Positions 45,361 to 58,900 of a DNA stretch of 64,000 bases are shown here, piece by piece. The DNA is from Nannobrachium achirus (taxonomy: Eukaryota; Chordata; Actinopteri; Myctophiformes; Myctophidae): NCBI GenBank assembly GCA_963921795.1, contig OY997653.1, forward strand, positions 24,101,158 to 24,165,157, given 5' to 3'. The notes under the pieces were generated by a model. The model saw nothing but the letters and a program-made list of their open reading frames with translations. It did not search any database and was not told where the DNA came from. How positions within the stretch are numbered: position 1 is the stretch's first letter; each line of letters opens with the position of its first letter. The position numbers and the translations under genes are program-made.

Positions 45361-46790
45361 AAGAAACAGATTAATGGTCAAACTAGATATGCCAGTGGAT
45401 GATAAAAATAAACAAATTAGGGAAAGTATAACAAATCAAACTATTCAATAAGGTAAATGGTGCATTTATATACATAGCGCCTTTATCCAAGGTAACATGA
45501 TGTATAGCTGTTACAGTAATTGATTTACAGGTAGATAGGGGGTGTGTGTGTGTAGACAGTATTAACATTTACTGAATTAGGCTACTGTACTGAAGTACAA
45601 TTTTGAGACTATGTTTGACAGATATTGAACCTGCTGTCTGTTTACCAATGTAAATGTGTCAGATGAAGCAACATCTTGAGGAGAAAAGGGCAGAGAGGAG
45701 ATCTGTTCACTGACTGAGGACACTACCAAACAAATCAGAATTGCAGGTGTAACAGCCCCCCGGATTGGTAGTGGACGTTAATGATGAGACAGTTGAGTTC
45801 CAAACAGATGCTGCTTTATTGTGGTGAAGCACCTGTGGTAGCACCCTTTGTAGCACCGTGAAACTACAGAAAAACATGACAGAAAATATGCAAGAAACAT
45901 GAGTCTATAGTAACACAAACATACAAAGTTACTATAACAAACAGTTGACCAAAGCTAAGCTTGACAAAGCAAATAGTATAGGCCTACTTCTTAAATTGTA
46001 CAAATAGGACCACTTATGACAATAAAACATCAGATAATGAAATTCACCATGTAAACAAAACATGTACCTTTGGGAGATAACATAACAGGCCTACATGTGT
46101 TGCATTCCATATTGGTATGGCTTTAAAGTGTTTACATTTGAGCAGTAAAAACGACCTTTTTAACCTAATGTAAACACACACTCTTGGCACTTTATGAAAT
46201 GTTCATCTTATTCATCTTACTAACCTCATTCCGCCTTCCAAGGGGTCTTAAACATGAACTTATTTATCTGTGACAAAAGTTTGTTTTGCTGGTTTCAGCC
46301 ATCTTGCTTTTTAGAAAAATCCCAGAATTCCCCACAAAAAAAGACTAAATGCAACAGGTATAATGGGGAACTCTGCCACAAAACACACACAGAAAACAGT
46401 CTCAAACTAAGAAAATTATATAGCAATTAATCAAAGATGATGGACAGCTATAACCATAAGCATATATCAATAACTTTGTTTGGCGGTCATCATTATAGCA
46501 GGTGTGCTGGAAGCACAACTGAAAGGGCTTGACATTAATTACAGGTCCAGTTACAAGCAGCTCCTCTAGGAGATGCTAAAGTGTATTTTTGTAAGTTCAC
46601 CCTCCACGTCGACAGAGGGCGCCCCTTTACCTTCGCAAAACTTTAAACCAGGCAGCCCGAAACGCGTATGCCGATCATATCTCGTCCTGGATCGAGTTCC
46701 ACCAAGTGTTGAGGAGTTATCCAATTTGCCACGGACGTCTACACAGATATTCAAATTTCAAAAATAAATGGCTTATTGATAGCTCATAGA
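45361..46790. other. Intergenic DNA without recognised genes
   Basis: AT-rich sequence with short palindromic and simple repeats (TGTGTGTGTGT at about 45541) and a partly open frame at 46573-46767 that I judge non-coding. About 45540-45605 is the reverse complement of about 480-545 (TGTACTGAAGTACAATTTTG). Confidence 0.5.
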
Positions 46791-46796
46791 TGTTGC

Positions 46797-47029
46797 AATA
46801 TGTTACGTTTAAGCAGAATTGCCCGTATCTTCCGTATGTGTTTAATAAGAAGCATTTTAATCCGATCAGCAGCCAATGTCTTGCATGTTTCTCAATCCTC
46901 GCAGCCCCAACGGTTGGGAGGTGTACTGCACTCTGATACACTACTAGCTTTTTTTAAGAATCGGATTAAAATGCTTCCTATTAAACAATACCGTATGATA
47001 CCGGTAATTCTGCTTGAGCGTACCATATT
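46797..47029. mobile_element. TIR MITE, 233 bp, upstream of naa20
   Basis: Arms of about 70 bp are roughly 85% complementary: AAGCAGAATTGCCCGTATCT and GAAGCATTTTAATCCGAT at the left pair with ATCGGATTAAAATGCTTC and ACCGGTAATTCTGCTTGAGC at the right. It ends about 190 bp before the naa20 start codon. Confidence 0.85.
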
Positions 47030-47216
47030 TCGACATCTGTGAACCTTCAGTAAGCACTTTATTTTTTAAATGTAAACGTTTGTATAGACGTACGTTGCAA
47101 ATTGGCAAAACTGCTCAAGGTTGAGTCGAGGTTGAGTTCAACCACATTTTACAGGGCTAACAGCCTCTTAGCCCCCCCATAGAGTAGACTGGTAAGCCTG
47201 CAGCAAGAAGCTGAAG

Positions 47217-50200
47217 ATGACAACATTGCGACCATTCACGTGCGATGACCTGTTTAAATTTAACAACATGTGAGTGAAATGCCATCCGTTTAGCTGTAAA
47301 ACATCACTGTCGTTGCTCATTATGGCTGACATGGTTTGTTGGTGGCTGAGGAGGCTCATAAAATGCTTTGTTTTGGTCTGGTTGTCTGTGTGCTAGCTAG
47401 CATGCTAACTACAGCTCCATCCTCAGTGTAAGCTGTGTTGTAGGCAGTGGTTCTGGTTCTCAAATCTTTTCATATTAAAGCCATACTGTGTAAGATGCCC
47501 AACTAGTGGTCATTAGCCCTATAGCAAACCGCGGTCGCGTCCGCGTCTTTCGGACGTTTTTCGTACCTTCAGACCCCCGCGTCTGCCTCCACCTCGCTGA
47601 GATCTATCTTTTAAGGGGTCCCTTGTTCCTGTGCGTTCAGTAATTCCAGAGATACGGACTCCTTCACCCTGCCTGGTAGGCGAAATTACCTAGAGAAGGG
47701 ATGGTACAAACGGGCGACAACAAATATGGCTGCCATAGCGACCCCACTTCAAGATGCGCTGTGATTGGCCGGCAGTTGTATAACCCTCGCTGTGATTGGC
47801 CGGTAGTGTGATGACGCAATTTTCGCGCGAGATCCGGTCCACGGCAAGGATCTCAGTTTACATACAGAGAAGGCTTTACAGGCTGAAATTCACGGCGCGG
47901 ATCTTCTAAAACTTTTGTGATTTAATAGTTAGGAGAATTTTAAGATTTGTTTTATAAAAAAAGTTACATGGTACAACTTTAAGTTCCCCTAAATTGACAC
48001 ATTGCTATCTCTGAGATCGGACCCAATTTATATTGTAAAATAAATGTTCATTTAAATCCGAGTAGGGTCCATTCATTTGGTTCCATTTGTACTCAAATGA
48101 TGCAAATGATAATTACACTAATAGTGTTTTTGGCATTGCATAAGAGTCAAAAAGGCACTTATTTATATGTTCGGCTTTTAGGCTTCATCATAAACGTAGA
48201 CAATAATTTCACAGACAGGGCAGATATAACAACATGACTGGCTGACATATTTAGTAATGTTACCGTAATAACATTTTCTATAGCCCATCTACAAATGTAT
48301 CCTCTCTCTCTCATATTTTTTTTCCCCCACATCCGTTTCATGGAACTATTGTGTAATACTTGTGACACAGGCCTAGTAAGCTGCCTTTCTCCACTAATAA
48401 TCAGATGTAAAAATGTAATAACCTTCATCTTCCTCATTCAACAGCAACTTGGATCCTTTGACGGAGACTGTATCCTTTTTGAATGTGTACATGACAGCAC
48501 CATCATTTAAATAGCATTCCAACATTATGCTGCATCCACGGCTGACAACCTGTCACCAATGTCACAGTTCACTATGGGTTTAAAGAACCATTTCGAGCGA
48601 TTCCTTAACTGTTCCCTTCCTATAGGCCAGGGGTCTTCAACAGGGGGTCCTCAGAGTTACTACAGGGGGGCTGCCAAATCATTGTGTGATATGCTCATGT
48701 ATTTTACATTAAACATTTGAGTGGAACATTAGCCAAAAATAGCCGATCTACAAGCTCACAATGCCTCACGCTGCGAGGCGGTGTGAGCTTGTAGATCGGC
48801 TAGTTTTGGCAAAGAGGTTTTTAGAGGGAAAAAGAAGCGCAGACTAAGTATTTCACGGTTCAAGTGGAATATGATACTAGATTACTAGAGCCATACATTT
48901 GATGTCGATAACCTTTGTGCTGTCCTTGCTTATGCTTATTGAGAGTCGCCTGTGCTAAATGCCTACATTGTAATTGTTCAAAGAAAACAAATAACTTGAC
49001 TCCTGCCACACAGTATGGGATCCCATTCTACCTCCAGTACCTGGCTCACTGGCCTGAGTATTTCATAGTGGCAGAGGCTCCAGGTGGTGAGCTGATGGGT
49101 TACAGTAAGTACAGTATATCTATATATAGGTTCAGAGTATATCTGAACCTGAGTCCCCCATGTGCCATTTCGACCTGCAGGCAGCAGTAGCACTTGTCAA
49201 CCAGTAGTGTTAGTTATATTGTATTAACATACTCTACCGTACACATTGGTCAGACATGTTTCATTCATTAAGAAGCTTTAGCCACTTAAACCCATAGACA
49301 TACTGTAGAAAGGTAGACACCTCCCTCAGCTCCTCCTCGATGCTATGCTTCGAGGAACCAAGGGAATCTACAATCTTCTGCATGCATCACACATACGCCA
49401 ATAAAGCTCTGTTGAATTGATAAGTCCCGGAAAGGTCGCGCTGTGATTGGCCAATAGTGCACTTTAGAGGTCTTCGGACCTGCCCGAGATCCGAAATTAC
49501 CCGCGATCCGAACCGCCCCGAGCCGGGTAACGGGGCCGTTTTCGAGCTTTTACCGCGGGGCGGGCCGGGGCCGGGGCCGTCTGCCCCGGTTCCCCGGGTA
49601 TCTCCTGTTACCCGAGTGGAGCCGAGACAGGCCGAGATTGAAGTGAAAGCGAACGCAACAACTGCACCAAATAGATAACGCCACACGATGGCACTAAAGA
49701 TGCAGCATGTAATCTGTTGCATTGGTTGTGAGAACTGAGAAGTATAACTCACTCAGTCACAACAACACTGACTATATCAGTTGGATTGTTATTATTATCA
49801 AAGATATTAACGTAACGTTTTGGTTAACGGTTTACAATGGAGTTGTCATTGCGTGTTGTCATGCTCTGCAGAGCAAAATGGACACTCAAAGCAGAAAGAT
49901 ATAATGAACAACACATGCGACAGAAAACGATAGCATTAGCATTGGCTAGCCAAAGAAGAAGGAATAAAAACATGGATTTATTTGTATTTACAAACTGTCC
50001 GCATTGACTTACTGGTCTGGGAAAAGATCATCTTTTGGCGAGAGGCACAGCGCCGCTGACAGCAACAGCAGCACCGTGGCGACGTTAGGTAAGAAATATG
50101 TCTGATACAACTCTTAATATAATAACGTTGGCATTCTTTCATTTCGGGGCGACAGGTTCGGGTCTCGGATCTCTCGTTCTGCTCGGGTATCGGATCCAAT

Positions 50201-52524
50201 TTTTCTAATAACAGGCGGGGCCGTTCGGATCGGATCCATCACGTCTCGGGGCTGATCGGGTAACGGTTCTCAAATTCCAAATGATAGACGGGGCCATATG
50301 GGTCCGGGTCCATTTCCCCCGGGTCCTTTTGGGTTCGGGTAGTTCAAATTGGACCCGTGAAGACCTCTAAGACAGTGTTCCCTCGTTTTTTCCCCGGACG
50401 GCCGGATTCCAGTTGTTACAAATCGCTCCACTGAACCGCAGAGGCGGATAAGTTATCTAGTGTTTCATATCTATGACTTAAACCCTATATACCTGTTCTC
50501 CGTTGCCCGGGGTCCCCCAGGGTTCTATACTTGGTCCCCTCCTTTTTAACTTATGAAGAGAGTTCCCAGAAGTTCTTCTTTTGTTCGCCACCAGAGGGAG
50601 GCAGCCATAACATTCCCAGAATAGAGACATGAATAGGGTTCATGTGGTTAGGCCCTATTTTTGAAAGATTTCGCTTATAATGATACAGAATGGGGCGGCC
50701 AGGTTTGGCTAACAGCATACTGACTTGTTGCTTTCCTGTACAGTCATGGGGAAGGCAGAGGGCTCGGTGGCGAGGGAGGAGTGGCATGGGCACGTCACGG
50801 CCCTCTCTGTGGCCCCCGAGTTCAGGAGGTTGGGCCTGGCAGCCAAACTCATGGAAATGTTGGAGGAAATCTCAGAAAGGTACGTAGAAATGATGATGTA
50901 ATGCTGGTACACTGCAAATATCCAGAGTTAACTCTGAGAATGTATGAATGTAGCCAAATGAACCTTACATACACAGGTACAATCTTTACACTTTTACTGC
51001 CATAGTTTTGCATTAACTAATGTAGATTACTGCCAAGGCTTTTTCCTATTGTATTTACCAGATTTTTGGGGTCTCTGTACACGTGGCGTGTGCCCATTGT
51101 GTGCACGTGGGTTCCCTTTTACGTGGAGAAGAAAAAATACAACCGCAATTATCCCTGTGTAATCACTTTGTCATATAGATAGACATTGTCATGTAGACAC
51201 CAGTCTTTAGTTGAGATTCTGAATTCTTGACTCAGATCTTTAAACCAATGCAGCTTGATTGAAGCATGAATCAGAACGTATTTATTCCACTGCAGATAGT
51301 CTACCTAGGCTATTTATTACCTTTACCAAATGGCCAAAACTGTTACTTCTCTGGATTCAAACAAAAAGAAAATGGCACAAGTAGATCGACAGGCTCAAAT
51401 CGTGGTTCGAGCTTGTGGATCTGCTACTTTTGTGTGACGCTGTAGTATGATCTAGTAGGTCGACAGCAACAATAACATGTCGCATTATGTCTTGCTGCTG
51501 TTTAGGAAGGGCGGCTTCTTCGTGGACCTGTTTGTGCGAGTGTCCAACCAGGTGGCAGTGAACATGTACAAACAGCTTGGCTACAGCGTCTACAGGACCG
51601 TCATAGAGTACTACTCAGCAAGCAACGGAGAGCCAGATGAAGACGCCTATGGTAAGATGATGAGCCTGGGTATTCAACTGCATAGACCCGCGTCGAGATC
51701 AGTGGTTCTCAAACGTTTAAATTTCAAGGCCTCCTGCCCCAATAACTCAGTGTACAAAATGGAACCAAATTCAGAGTTGCAGACCTGTAAGGGACGGGGT
51801 CCATTTAGAACCCCCTCAAGGAACTCGGAGGGTCCTTGGAACCCACTTTGAGAACTACTGCCCATGACAACCTGTCTATGATCTGCCCTCCGTGCATGTC
51901 TCCTACACCAGTGGTTCTTAAACATTTTCATATCAAAGTCCCTGAATATCCCTGACAATAGATCTACAAGCTCACAACAGGTGTCATTGTGAGCCTGTAG
52001 ATCGATTCTTTTCAATTAGTCGAAGAATAAAATAGGGCTACAGTGTTTAAACGTACTGTTCCTCATTTTGCTGGGGTCCCCACTTTAAAAAGAACCAGCG
52101 TCCTACACAGTATTGAAGCAGTAAGAATAAAGGCAGTATTGAATCAGTCAGAATAAATGTAAAGTGCTAAGAAGAGACTAATTAATCTAACATTTAAAAA
52201 TAAAACACTATATTGGATAAGTAGCCACAAAAGGTTGAAAATGTGGGGAAGTATTTTCTAATTGTAGTATTCAGTCTTGTACCAAAATGTGATTGATTAT
52301 TTTCTTGTTCTTCGCTGTATTCATTTTAATCTTAGCCTATTGATCCTATAATCGTATTGTAGTGTAATTGTTAGATAATCTTATTGTAGTGTAATTGTTA
52401 AGATATATTATGACTGACCCCCTTTCTCTCTTCTACAGATATGAGGAAGGCCTTGTCCAGAGACACAGAGAAGAAGTCCATCATTCCACTGCCTCATCCC
52501 GTCAGACCAGAAGACATTGAATAA
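47217..52524 (+). CDS. naa20: N-alpha-acetyltransferase 20, NatB catalytic subunit (178 aa, six exons)
   Basis: Exons are 47217-47269, 48445-48469, 49014-49104, 50744-50879, 51506-51651 and 52439-52524. They sum to 537 nt, all with GT-AG borders and matching phases. The protein starts MTTLRPFTCDDLFKFNNINL and continues YGIPFYLQYLAHWPEYFIVA, the GNAT acetyl-CoA loop FRRLGLAAKLM, GGFFVDLFVRVSNQVAVNMY and HPVRPEDIE, the same length and almost the same sequence as vertebrate NAA20. With NAA25 it forms NatB, which co-translationally acetylates Met-Asp/Glu/Asn/Gln N-termini at the ribosome. The unusually short second exon (25 nt) carries only NLDPLTET. It converges on crnkl1, 404 bp apart at the stop codons. 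Introns hold several MITEs. Confidence 0.97.
47479..47978. mobile_element. TTAA-flanked 500-bp MITE (family member 1) in naa20 intron 1
   Basis: Starts AGCCATACTGTGTAAG after TTAA (47475-47478) and ends TACATGGTACAACT before TTAA (47979-47982). The interior is CpG-rich with CCAAT-type motifs (CTGTGATTGGCCGG twice). The same element, same length and opposite orientation, lies at 54210-54709. Confidence 0.88.
48628..48811. mobile_element. hAT-like left end with dispersed hairpin, copy 4, in naa20 intron 2
   Basis: CAGGGGTCTTCAACAGGGGG (hAT left end, as at 7791) starts the block. The hairpin at 48732-48811 has extended arms, GCCAAAAATAGCCGATCTAC against GTAGATCGGCTAGTTTTGGC. The right transposon end was not found. 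Confidence 0.75.
49465..50369. mobile_element. 905-bp TIR element in naa20 intron 3
   Basis: Ends TAGAGGTCTTCGGACCTGCC and GGACCCGTGAAGACCTCTA form TIRs. Both subterminal regions are packed with CCCG/CGGG and GGATCC-like motifs. No transposase and no convincing TSD were seen, so the class (hAT-like by end sequence) is uncertain. Confidence 0.7.
51380..51427. repeat. Dispersed hairpin, copy 5 (naa20 intron 4)
   Basis: Arms GTAGATCGACAGGCTCAA and TTCGAGCTTGTGGATCTGC, more diverged than the others. Confidence 0.75.
51700..51860. mobile_element. 161-bp hAT-like element in naa20 intron 5
   Basis: Ends CAGTGGTTCTCAAACGTT and CACTTTGAGAACTACTG are inverted. No 8-bp TSD was recognised. Confidence 0.65.
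51909..52100. mobile_element. 192-bp hAT-type MITE with 8-bp TSD carrying dispersed hairpin copy 6
   Basis: CAGTGGTTCTTAAAC at the left and AAAAAGAACCAGCG at the right, flanked by TCCTACAC at 51901-51908 and 52101-52108. The hairpin lies inside at 51959-52004 (GATCTACAAGCTCACAACAG against TTGTGAGCCTGTAGATC). Confidence 0.9.
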
Positions 52525-52738
52525 CAATAGACTGTGGCTCTCTGACACTTCTCAGTGCTCAATTATTTAATTACCAAAAGGCCCCATTTGGTCAGGAATA
52601 GTTCTATTGTACATATTATAGCTGGAGCTGATGAACAGGATATACACAACAGAAGCTGTGCAACTCCCCAAAGCCAATTAGTCAGAGTCACTGATTCAAA
52701 AAACATGCAAATTAATTTTTGTATATTGTCATTTGCTT

Positions 52739-52744
52739 AATAAA
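52739..52744 (+). terminator. naa20: Polyadenylation signal AATAAA of naa20
   Basis: AATAAA lies 215 bp after the naa20 stop codon, before the crnkl1 stop on the other strand. No clear crnkl1 signal was found in the intergenic gap. Confidence 0.7.
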
Positions 52745-52928
52745 TAACACAAATTCAAACTGGGTTGTTTCACTGTTAAATTGTGTATTTACATTGGCAG
52801 AATTGCAAGGACATACAAAAGACAATGAGTCCCCCGTTTTTGTAAAAGACAGTAATTGAAAGACATGAAACACCCTTTCCCCCAGTTGTCTCTGACTCAA
52901 TATGAAACATTTTGTCAAGTTGAAAAAT

Positions 52929-55900
52929 CTATTTGTCATCATCACGCCTCCTCTTGGCCTGTTTCTTACCGGCATCATCATCCTCACTGTCACTATCGCT
53001 GCTGCTGCTACTACCACTACCACTGCTGCTGCTTGATCCACTGCTGCTGTCATCTCTGTCATCATGTGGACTGCCCTCTGGCCCCTGTACACTTAATTTG
53101 GGGCCATGACCCGCCAGGGTCTCCGATGGTCTATCAGAAGGGGAAGCAGACACAGGTTCCGGGGGCTTCTCAGTGGAGACCGGCGACGAAGATGGCACTG
53201 CTTCTTCGCCCTTGGCCTTCGGCGATGAAGCCTCCGCTGCCTCATCCATGGGCACAGGGCCCTTGGGTTTCTCTGGCGAGGACTCTGGTGATGAAGAAGA
53301 CTCGTCTGCGTCATCTTTGGCCACAGGGCCCGGGCGTTTCTTGGGAGAGGACTCTGGCGATGAAGACTCTGCTGCACCATTCTTGGTCACAGGGCCCGGA
53401 TGTTTCTCGGGAGAAGACTCTGGCGATGAAGAAGACTCGGCTGCATCATCCTCGGCCACGGGGGGCAGGCGTTTCTCGGGAATGGGCGCCGATAACGATG
53501 GTGCCGGTGCATCGTCCTCAGGCGCCGGTGGTCTACCTGGACGCTCCTCTGGTTCATCATCGTCATCGTCAACATGTTGCTGTCTCTTCCACATCTTGGC
53601 CATGGCCAGCAGTTTAAGGTTGGGCTGGTTAGCTGCGTCCTCTGGGAAGATGTAGTCGTAATACTCCTCCCAGCCAGCGTCCGACTGTTGGTTGTGGAGA
53701 AAACATTTGTGAGTTGGGAGCTTAGTTCAATTAGAATTCAGAATTGCCAGGTGTTTTTACATATGAGGAATTTGTCTCAGTGGTAATCGGTGCATTACAG
53801 TGAAGGGAATTTTCCATTGAGAAAAGTTTACCAAATACATTCCCTCTGGGACAGAAATAATGAAAGATGTGATATTCCATAAATCTATCCAACCAATTTT
53901 AAAACACACTGAACAAATGAACCCCTCTGGTCTCGTATCATTTTGCTTTAAAATAGAAAATATCCTTATCTGCACTGGTGCCATATGAGACTCCAGTGTA
54001 TATAAACCTTGAAAACATTGGAACTAAATATTTTGAGGAGATGGTATCATTTTGGGGGTCCTTCACACGAAAGAGTTTGAGCACCACCGACATAGAAAAC
54101 AAAGGTTTTTCAAAAAACCTCTAAAGACATTTTCACGATTTTTCTAAAATAGCAGATCTACAAGCTTTGCTCTACGAGCTTGTATATCTGCTATCTTTTC
54201 AATAGTTAAAGTTGTACCATGTAACTTTTTTTATAAAACAAATCTTAAAATGGTCCTAGCTGTTAAATCGCTAAAGTTTTAGAACCCCCACTCCGTTATT
54301 TTCAGCTTCTAAAGCCTTCTCTTTATATGTTTTCTATGATCCCTGCCCGGGACCGGTTTTCGCGGAAATATTGCGTCATCACACTACCGGCCAATCACAG
54401 CGAGGGTTATACACTGCCGGCCAATCACAGCGCAGAACATACACTGCCGGGCTCTCTGGTGGGTTTAGGAAACACGCCTTCAGGAAGTACACTGCAGTGT
54501 TTACACTGGAGGAGTCTAGCATGTAACTCTCCAACCGCTGCTCCTAGAAGGACACGGGAGACCTCATTGAAAGCGTCTCGGCGAGGCGAGGCGGACGCGG
54601 TGGTCTGACGGCCCGGTCCGCGAGCGAAAAACGGACGAAAAAAGCAAACGCGACCGTGGTTTGCTATACTGCTACAGACCACCAGTTGAGCAACTTACAC
54701 AGTATAGCTTTAAAGCACAAAATAACGCAGTGAATCCTTGTACCCCCAAGGCCCAGAATTTGGTGCGACACCCCTGGGCAGGCACTCACCCCGTCCTCCG
54801 CTGTGAGCTTTCTCCTCTTCTTGACCTTCTCGGGGAGCAGCTTCCGGACCCTGTCCACGGTGTTGTCTGAGCCGAACTCCCTCTCAAAGTCCCTCCAGGA
54901 CTCCAGCAGCATGAGGCGCTCCTCCTTCTCCTCGCAGTTCCTCAGGCTCCTGTTGGCCTCCTCGTAGATCTGTCTGCTCCGCTGCAGTCTGTCAGCGCTC
55001 TCTATGGACAGCTCAAACTTGGCATAGCTGATCCATACCTGAGGGAGGGAGGGGGACGAGACAGCAAGTGATTTCAGGGGAATCACATGACACATAGGAC
55101 TGTACAATGGGAGTAGGGGTGCAATAGTTGAGTGAATGAATCAATCTAAACAATAAAATAAAATAAAAAGATAATTGAAATAAATAATCTATTCAACATT
55201 TTTGCATTTGTTTAACCCATTTAGGCCTGCCTGGAACCCCATGTTGTAACTATATAGCAACACACTTTTTTGTAGTTTTAAAAAAAAGAAAAACGTTTTT
55301 TTCAGAAACCTGGAATACTCATGAATTAGAATGCGGTTTTAGGCTTCAGGTGTAAATGGGTTAAAGGACAACTTTAGTTTTTTACAACAAGGGTTCATAT
55401 TTTAGATTGTAATTAAATAATATAAAAGATGAGTGTTAAAATTATTTCTTTCTATTGTTTCTATTGTTTTAGAGATTTTATTTCAGTGGTTGGGGGCATG
55501 TGTACAAGTGGCTAAATATGTCATTTTACACAGAATAAGCCCATTCCCAAGATACAACGCAACCTTTCATGTTTGGATGTGACTTATGGGGGCTAGAAGT
55601 GTTACTGTAAATAGCAATAAAGAAACTGCTGGCTTATTGTGTCTAAAAATACATATTTAGCTACTTGTACGCATGCCCCCATGCGTACGCATGCCCCACA
55701 TTTTAGCACGGTAAACGCGATAAAACAATAGAACTAAGCAAATGAAAACATTTTAACACTCACTTTTTCTTTTCTCTAATTACAATCTAAAATATGAACC
55801 CTTGTTGTAAAAAAACAAAGTTGTCCTTTAAGGTTAATATAAGAAATCAATACAATAATCGCCAAGTAAACAATGGATAGTTGGCAGACCTAAATGAGAG

Positions 55901-58900
55901 TTAAAAAAAAAGAGGGAAAAAACCCCCCGCAAAACCACTTAAAAATGCACTTTCCCTAGTAGGCTTTTTTTCATTCATCTTACTAGATGTGTTTTGACAG
56001 ATTTTGGATGCAGACACAAACTCATAAAAAACGTGCCATACAGATTACTATGACTAGAAGTTTGCGGCCCTTCGGGCCGCAAAAGTCTAGAGTTCAGGCC
56101 GCTGCGCGGCCTTGACCGCCATGCGCGACCTTGTGTAGCGGTTTGGACTGTGAGACCATCCGCCAAGTCGTCTGCGTTTCGTTGTGAGAGGATCGCCCCC
56201 CGTGAAAAACGCGTTCTGGCACGAAACGGTTACGTTTCGCGCGTTTGTGACGCCCCCTAGGGGTCGAAGTGGAAATGCTTTTGGGGATTCGTTGAGTATG
56301 CCACCCCCGACCTGTAGTTGAAATTCAGTGTTGACTCGACCTATTGTTTGTGATTTATGGCTATTGTTTGCGAAACGGGCCCCTCCCGCTAACTTTGGAA
56401 GCGCGTTACGAACGAACGGTATGGACTATCGAAATATCCTTTGACTATGTTCATCGCATGGCTTCATAGATCTTGTGTACCGGTTTTTAAGACATTTGAC
56501 GAAAATATGTAGGAAAAGGAGCAAAAAGTGTGTTTTGGAGAAAATTCAAGATGGCGGAAAATCTATCCTGGCGCAAATGGGCGTGGCCTATATCGGGAGA
56601 TGCGTCTTGACCCAAGGAATCCAGGGAACAAATCATTTTAATTTTCCGACCTACGGTTCAACAGTTACAGGCCAAAACGTAAACTGGGCTGTTATAGCGC
56701 CACCATGAGGCCAATGAAGGTGGAAAAGTTGATGGTCAGCAAGGAATATGCGTTATTGATTTTTGTATTATGTTTTTTAGACAATTGAACAACTGCTGAA
56801 CGTGGAGTTGCAGATGCACATACATACACACACACACACACACACACTACCCCATTCTGATTAGGTTGTGAGGATTACAATTATTCCACCTTAAAATAAA
56901 CCACCCAGCCTGCAGTTCTTACCTTGACATGCTGGGTGCGCTGCAGGAGCCTTTTATAAAGCTCTCTGGTGTTCTCGTACTCTTCCTGTTCAATCTCAAA
57001 GTCAATGTATGACTTCCACAGAACCTGAAACAGTAACCATGGTTTCATTAGTCACTTAACACAATTAATGGACACATCTCAATAGAAAAGAAGTTGCATT
57101 ATAATTATAATTTCTAATAATATTAAGAAGGGAAATAAATACCTCTGGCATGTCCAGTCGTGGCTGCCCGATGGCGAGTTCAAAGATGCTGCGGGCTCGG
57201 TCCACATCTCCCAGGATGGTCTCCAGCTCAGCAAACTTGATCCAGGTGGTGCAGTTCTCGGGTCCAAACTCCAGGTATTTCTCATACAGCTTCCTGCAGC
57301 GGTCAAACTCTCGTAGCTGCAGCTCCAGCTCAATGTAGCCTTTAAACAGCTTGTTCTTGGGACATTTACCTATGGCTGAGCCCTGGGGAAAGCACATGAG
57401 ATTAAGAGCCGTCTTGATTTTGAAAGCAGACATTGATTTAGTTTTAGTCAGTATTTTGAATACAATTTTTTCATTTAGTTTTAGTCATCTGAAATGTTTT
57501 AGATTTTGTCTATCTTTAGCCGACTAAATATCACAAGATTGTAGTCGACTAAATATACAGTTGATTTTGTCGACAACATGTATTTTGGCAGGCCTTGATG
57601 GCTGAAAAGAGCCAATCTACAAGCTCCATGCCTTGGTGATTAACTGAATACATAGGACCACAATGGAAACAAGTTCCCAGGACTTTTTGTGTTATCCTTT
57701 TTGCTCTAATGTCTTACTGTACCACATGCGGTTTACATTTCCGACTAATAAGTAACCAATCAATCAATCGAGCAGATGTGTCTCATGTAGCATTCTGGAT
57801 CAAAGCGCTCCAGCTGCCAAAATAAATGCTTCATGCGGACCCTCAGTGTTTTTCCAGGTGGATTATAAATGTTCTACATACCAGGCCTCTCCTGGCGAAT
57901 GGGAGGTTCTTCTGGCGGATTTCAAACTGGGCGTACAACAACCACATCTTGGCAAATGTGAACTGAAAAACAAAAGAAAAAAAACAAAGCCCAAATAATA
58001 ATTTAGCACACATGAATGAAAACAGCAAATGATGTGCAGGATAATGTGCAATATTAATCAAGTACATCATCTTCAAAATTGGCTTTTGCTCGTTCAAAGA
58101 AACACACAGTAACGTTCATACGACAAGCCATTAAGGAAACAGAAAAGTTAAGTTATGACAGTACCTTTTTGTGAGGGATGAGGTCCAAGCATGCTTGGTA
58201 CACCTGCCTCGTTCTTTCAGGATCCTGTCACAGGGAAGAGGGAAGTTTAACAAATAACATCAGCACAACCAACAGCCTGTGTAAATATCTGCCATAAATG
58301 TCATCAATACATTTGTGACAACAGTTTGAATACATCAGATCCCATGTATATACGCCAAGTAGCACAATTGAGGCCCACCACCTATGTAGGCTCAACTCCT
58401 GCACAATGGTGATTATGCCTCTCTCAACCCACGATAGATTCCTTGACATTCACTGCACACAGTGATCCTTCTCAGCAGACCCACCTTGACTTCCAGTTCT
58501 TCGTACAGTGCGTAGTTGATCCACAGGTAAATGTATCTCCGCCAGTGTCTCTTCTCCTGTATGGGGGGTATGTTGGCGATGGCCCTCTCATACACCTCTC
58601 TCACCGTGTCCTCGTCGGTATCGCTCTCCACCAGACGCAGATAGTCGAACCATGCGTCGTAATTGTGTGGGCTTGCCTGATTGGGGAGTTGAGGGGTTTA
58701 TAATGTGGTCAGACAGTTACAAAAATGCTATGGTTTCAAATGATAGCAGCTCTACAAGCTCGCAGCACAGCATGAAAAAGACATGCTGCCAATGCAAAAA
58801 TCTAAAATGACATTAATTTCCCATACACGCATACTTTAAATTTGTACATTACAAACAACAAACTTGAGTCAACAAATATGCTACCACACCTTGTTTACTT

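Noticed and set aside
52856..53655. Long + strand ORFs opposite the last crnkl1 exon
   Set aside because: They are shadows of the repetitive minus-strand coding exon. The minus strand continues conserved CRNKL1 sequence.
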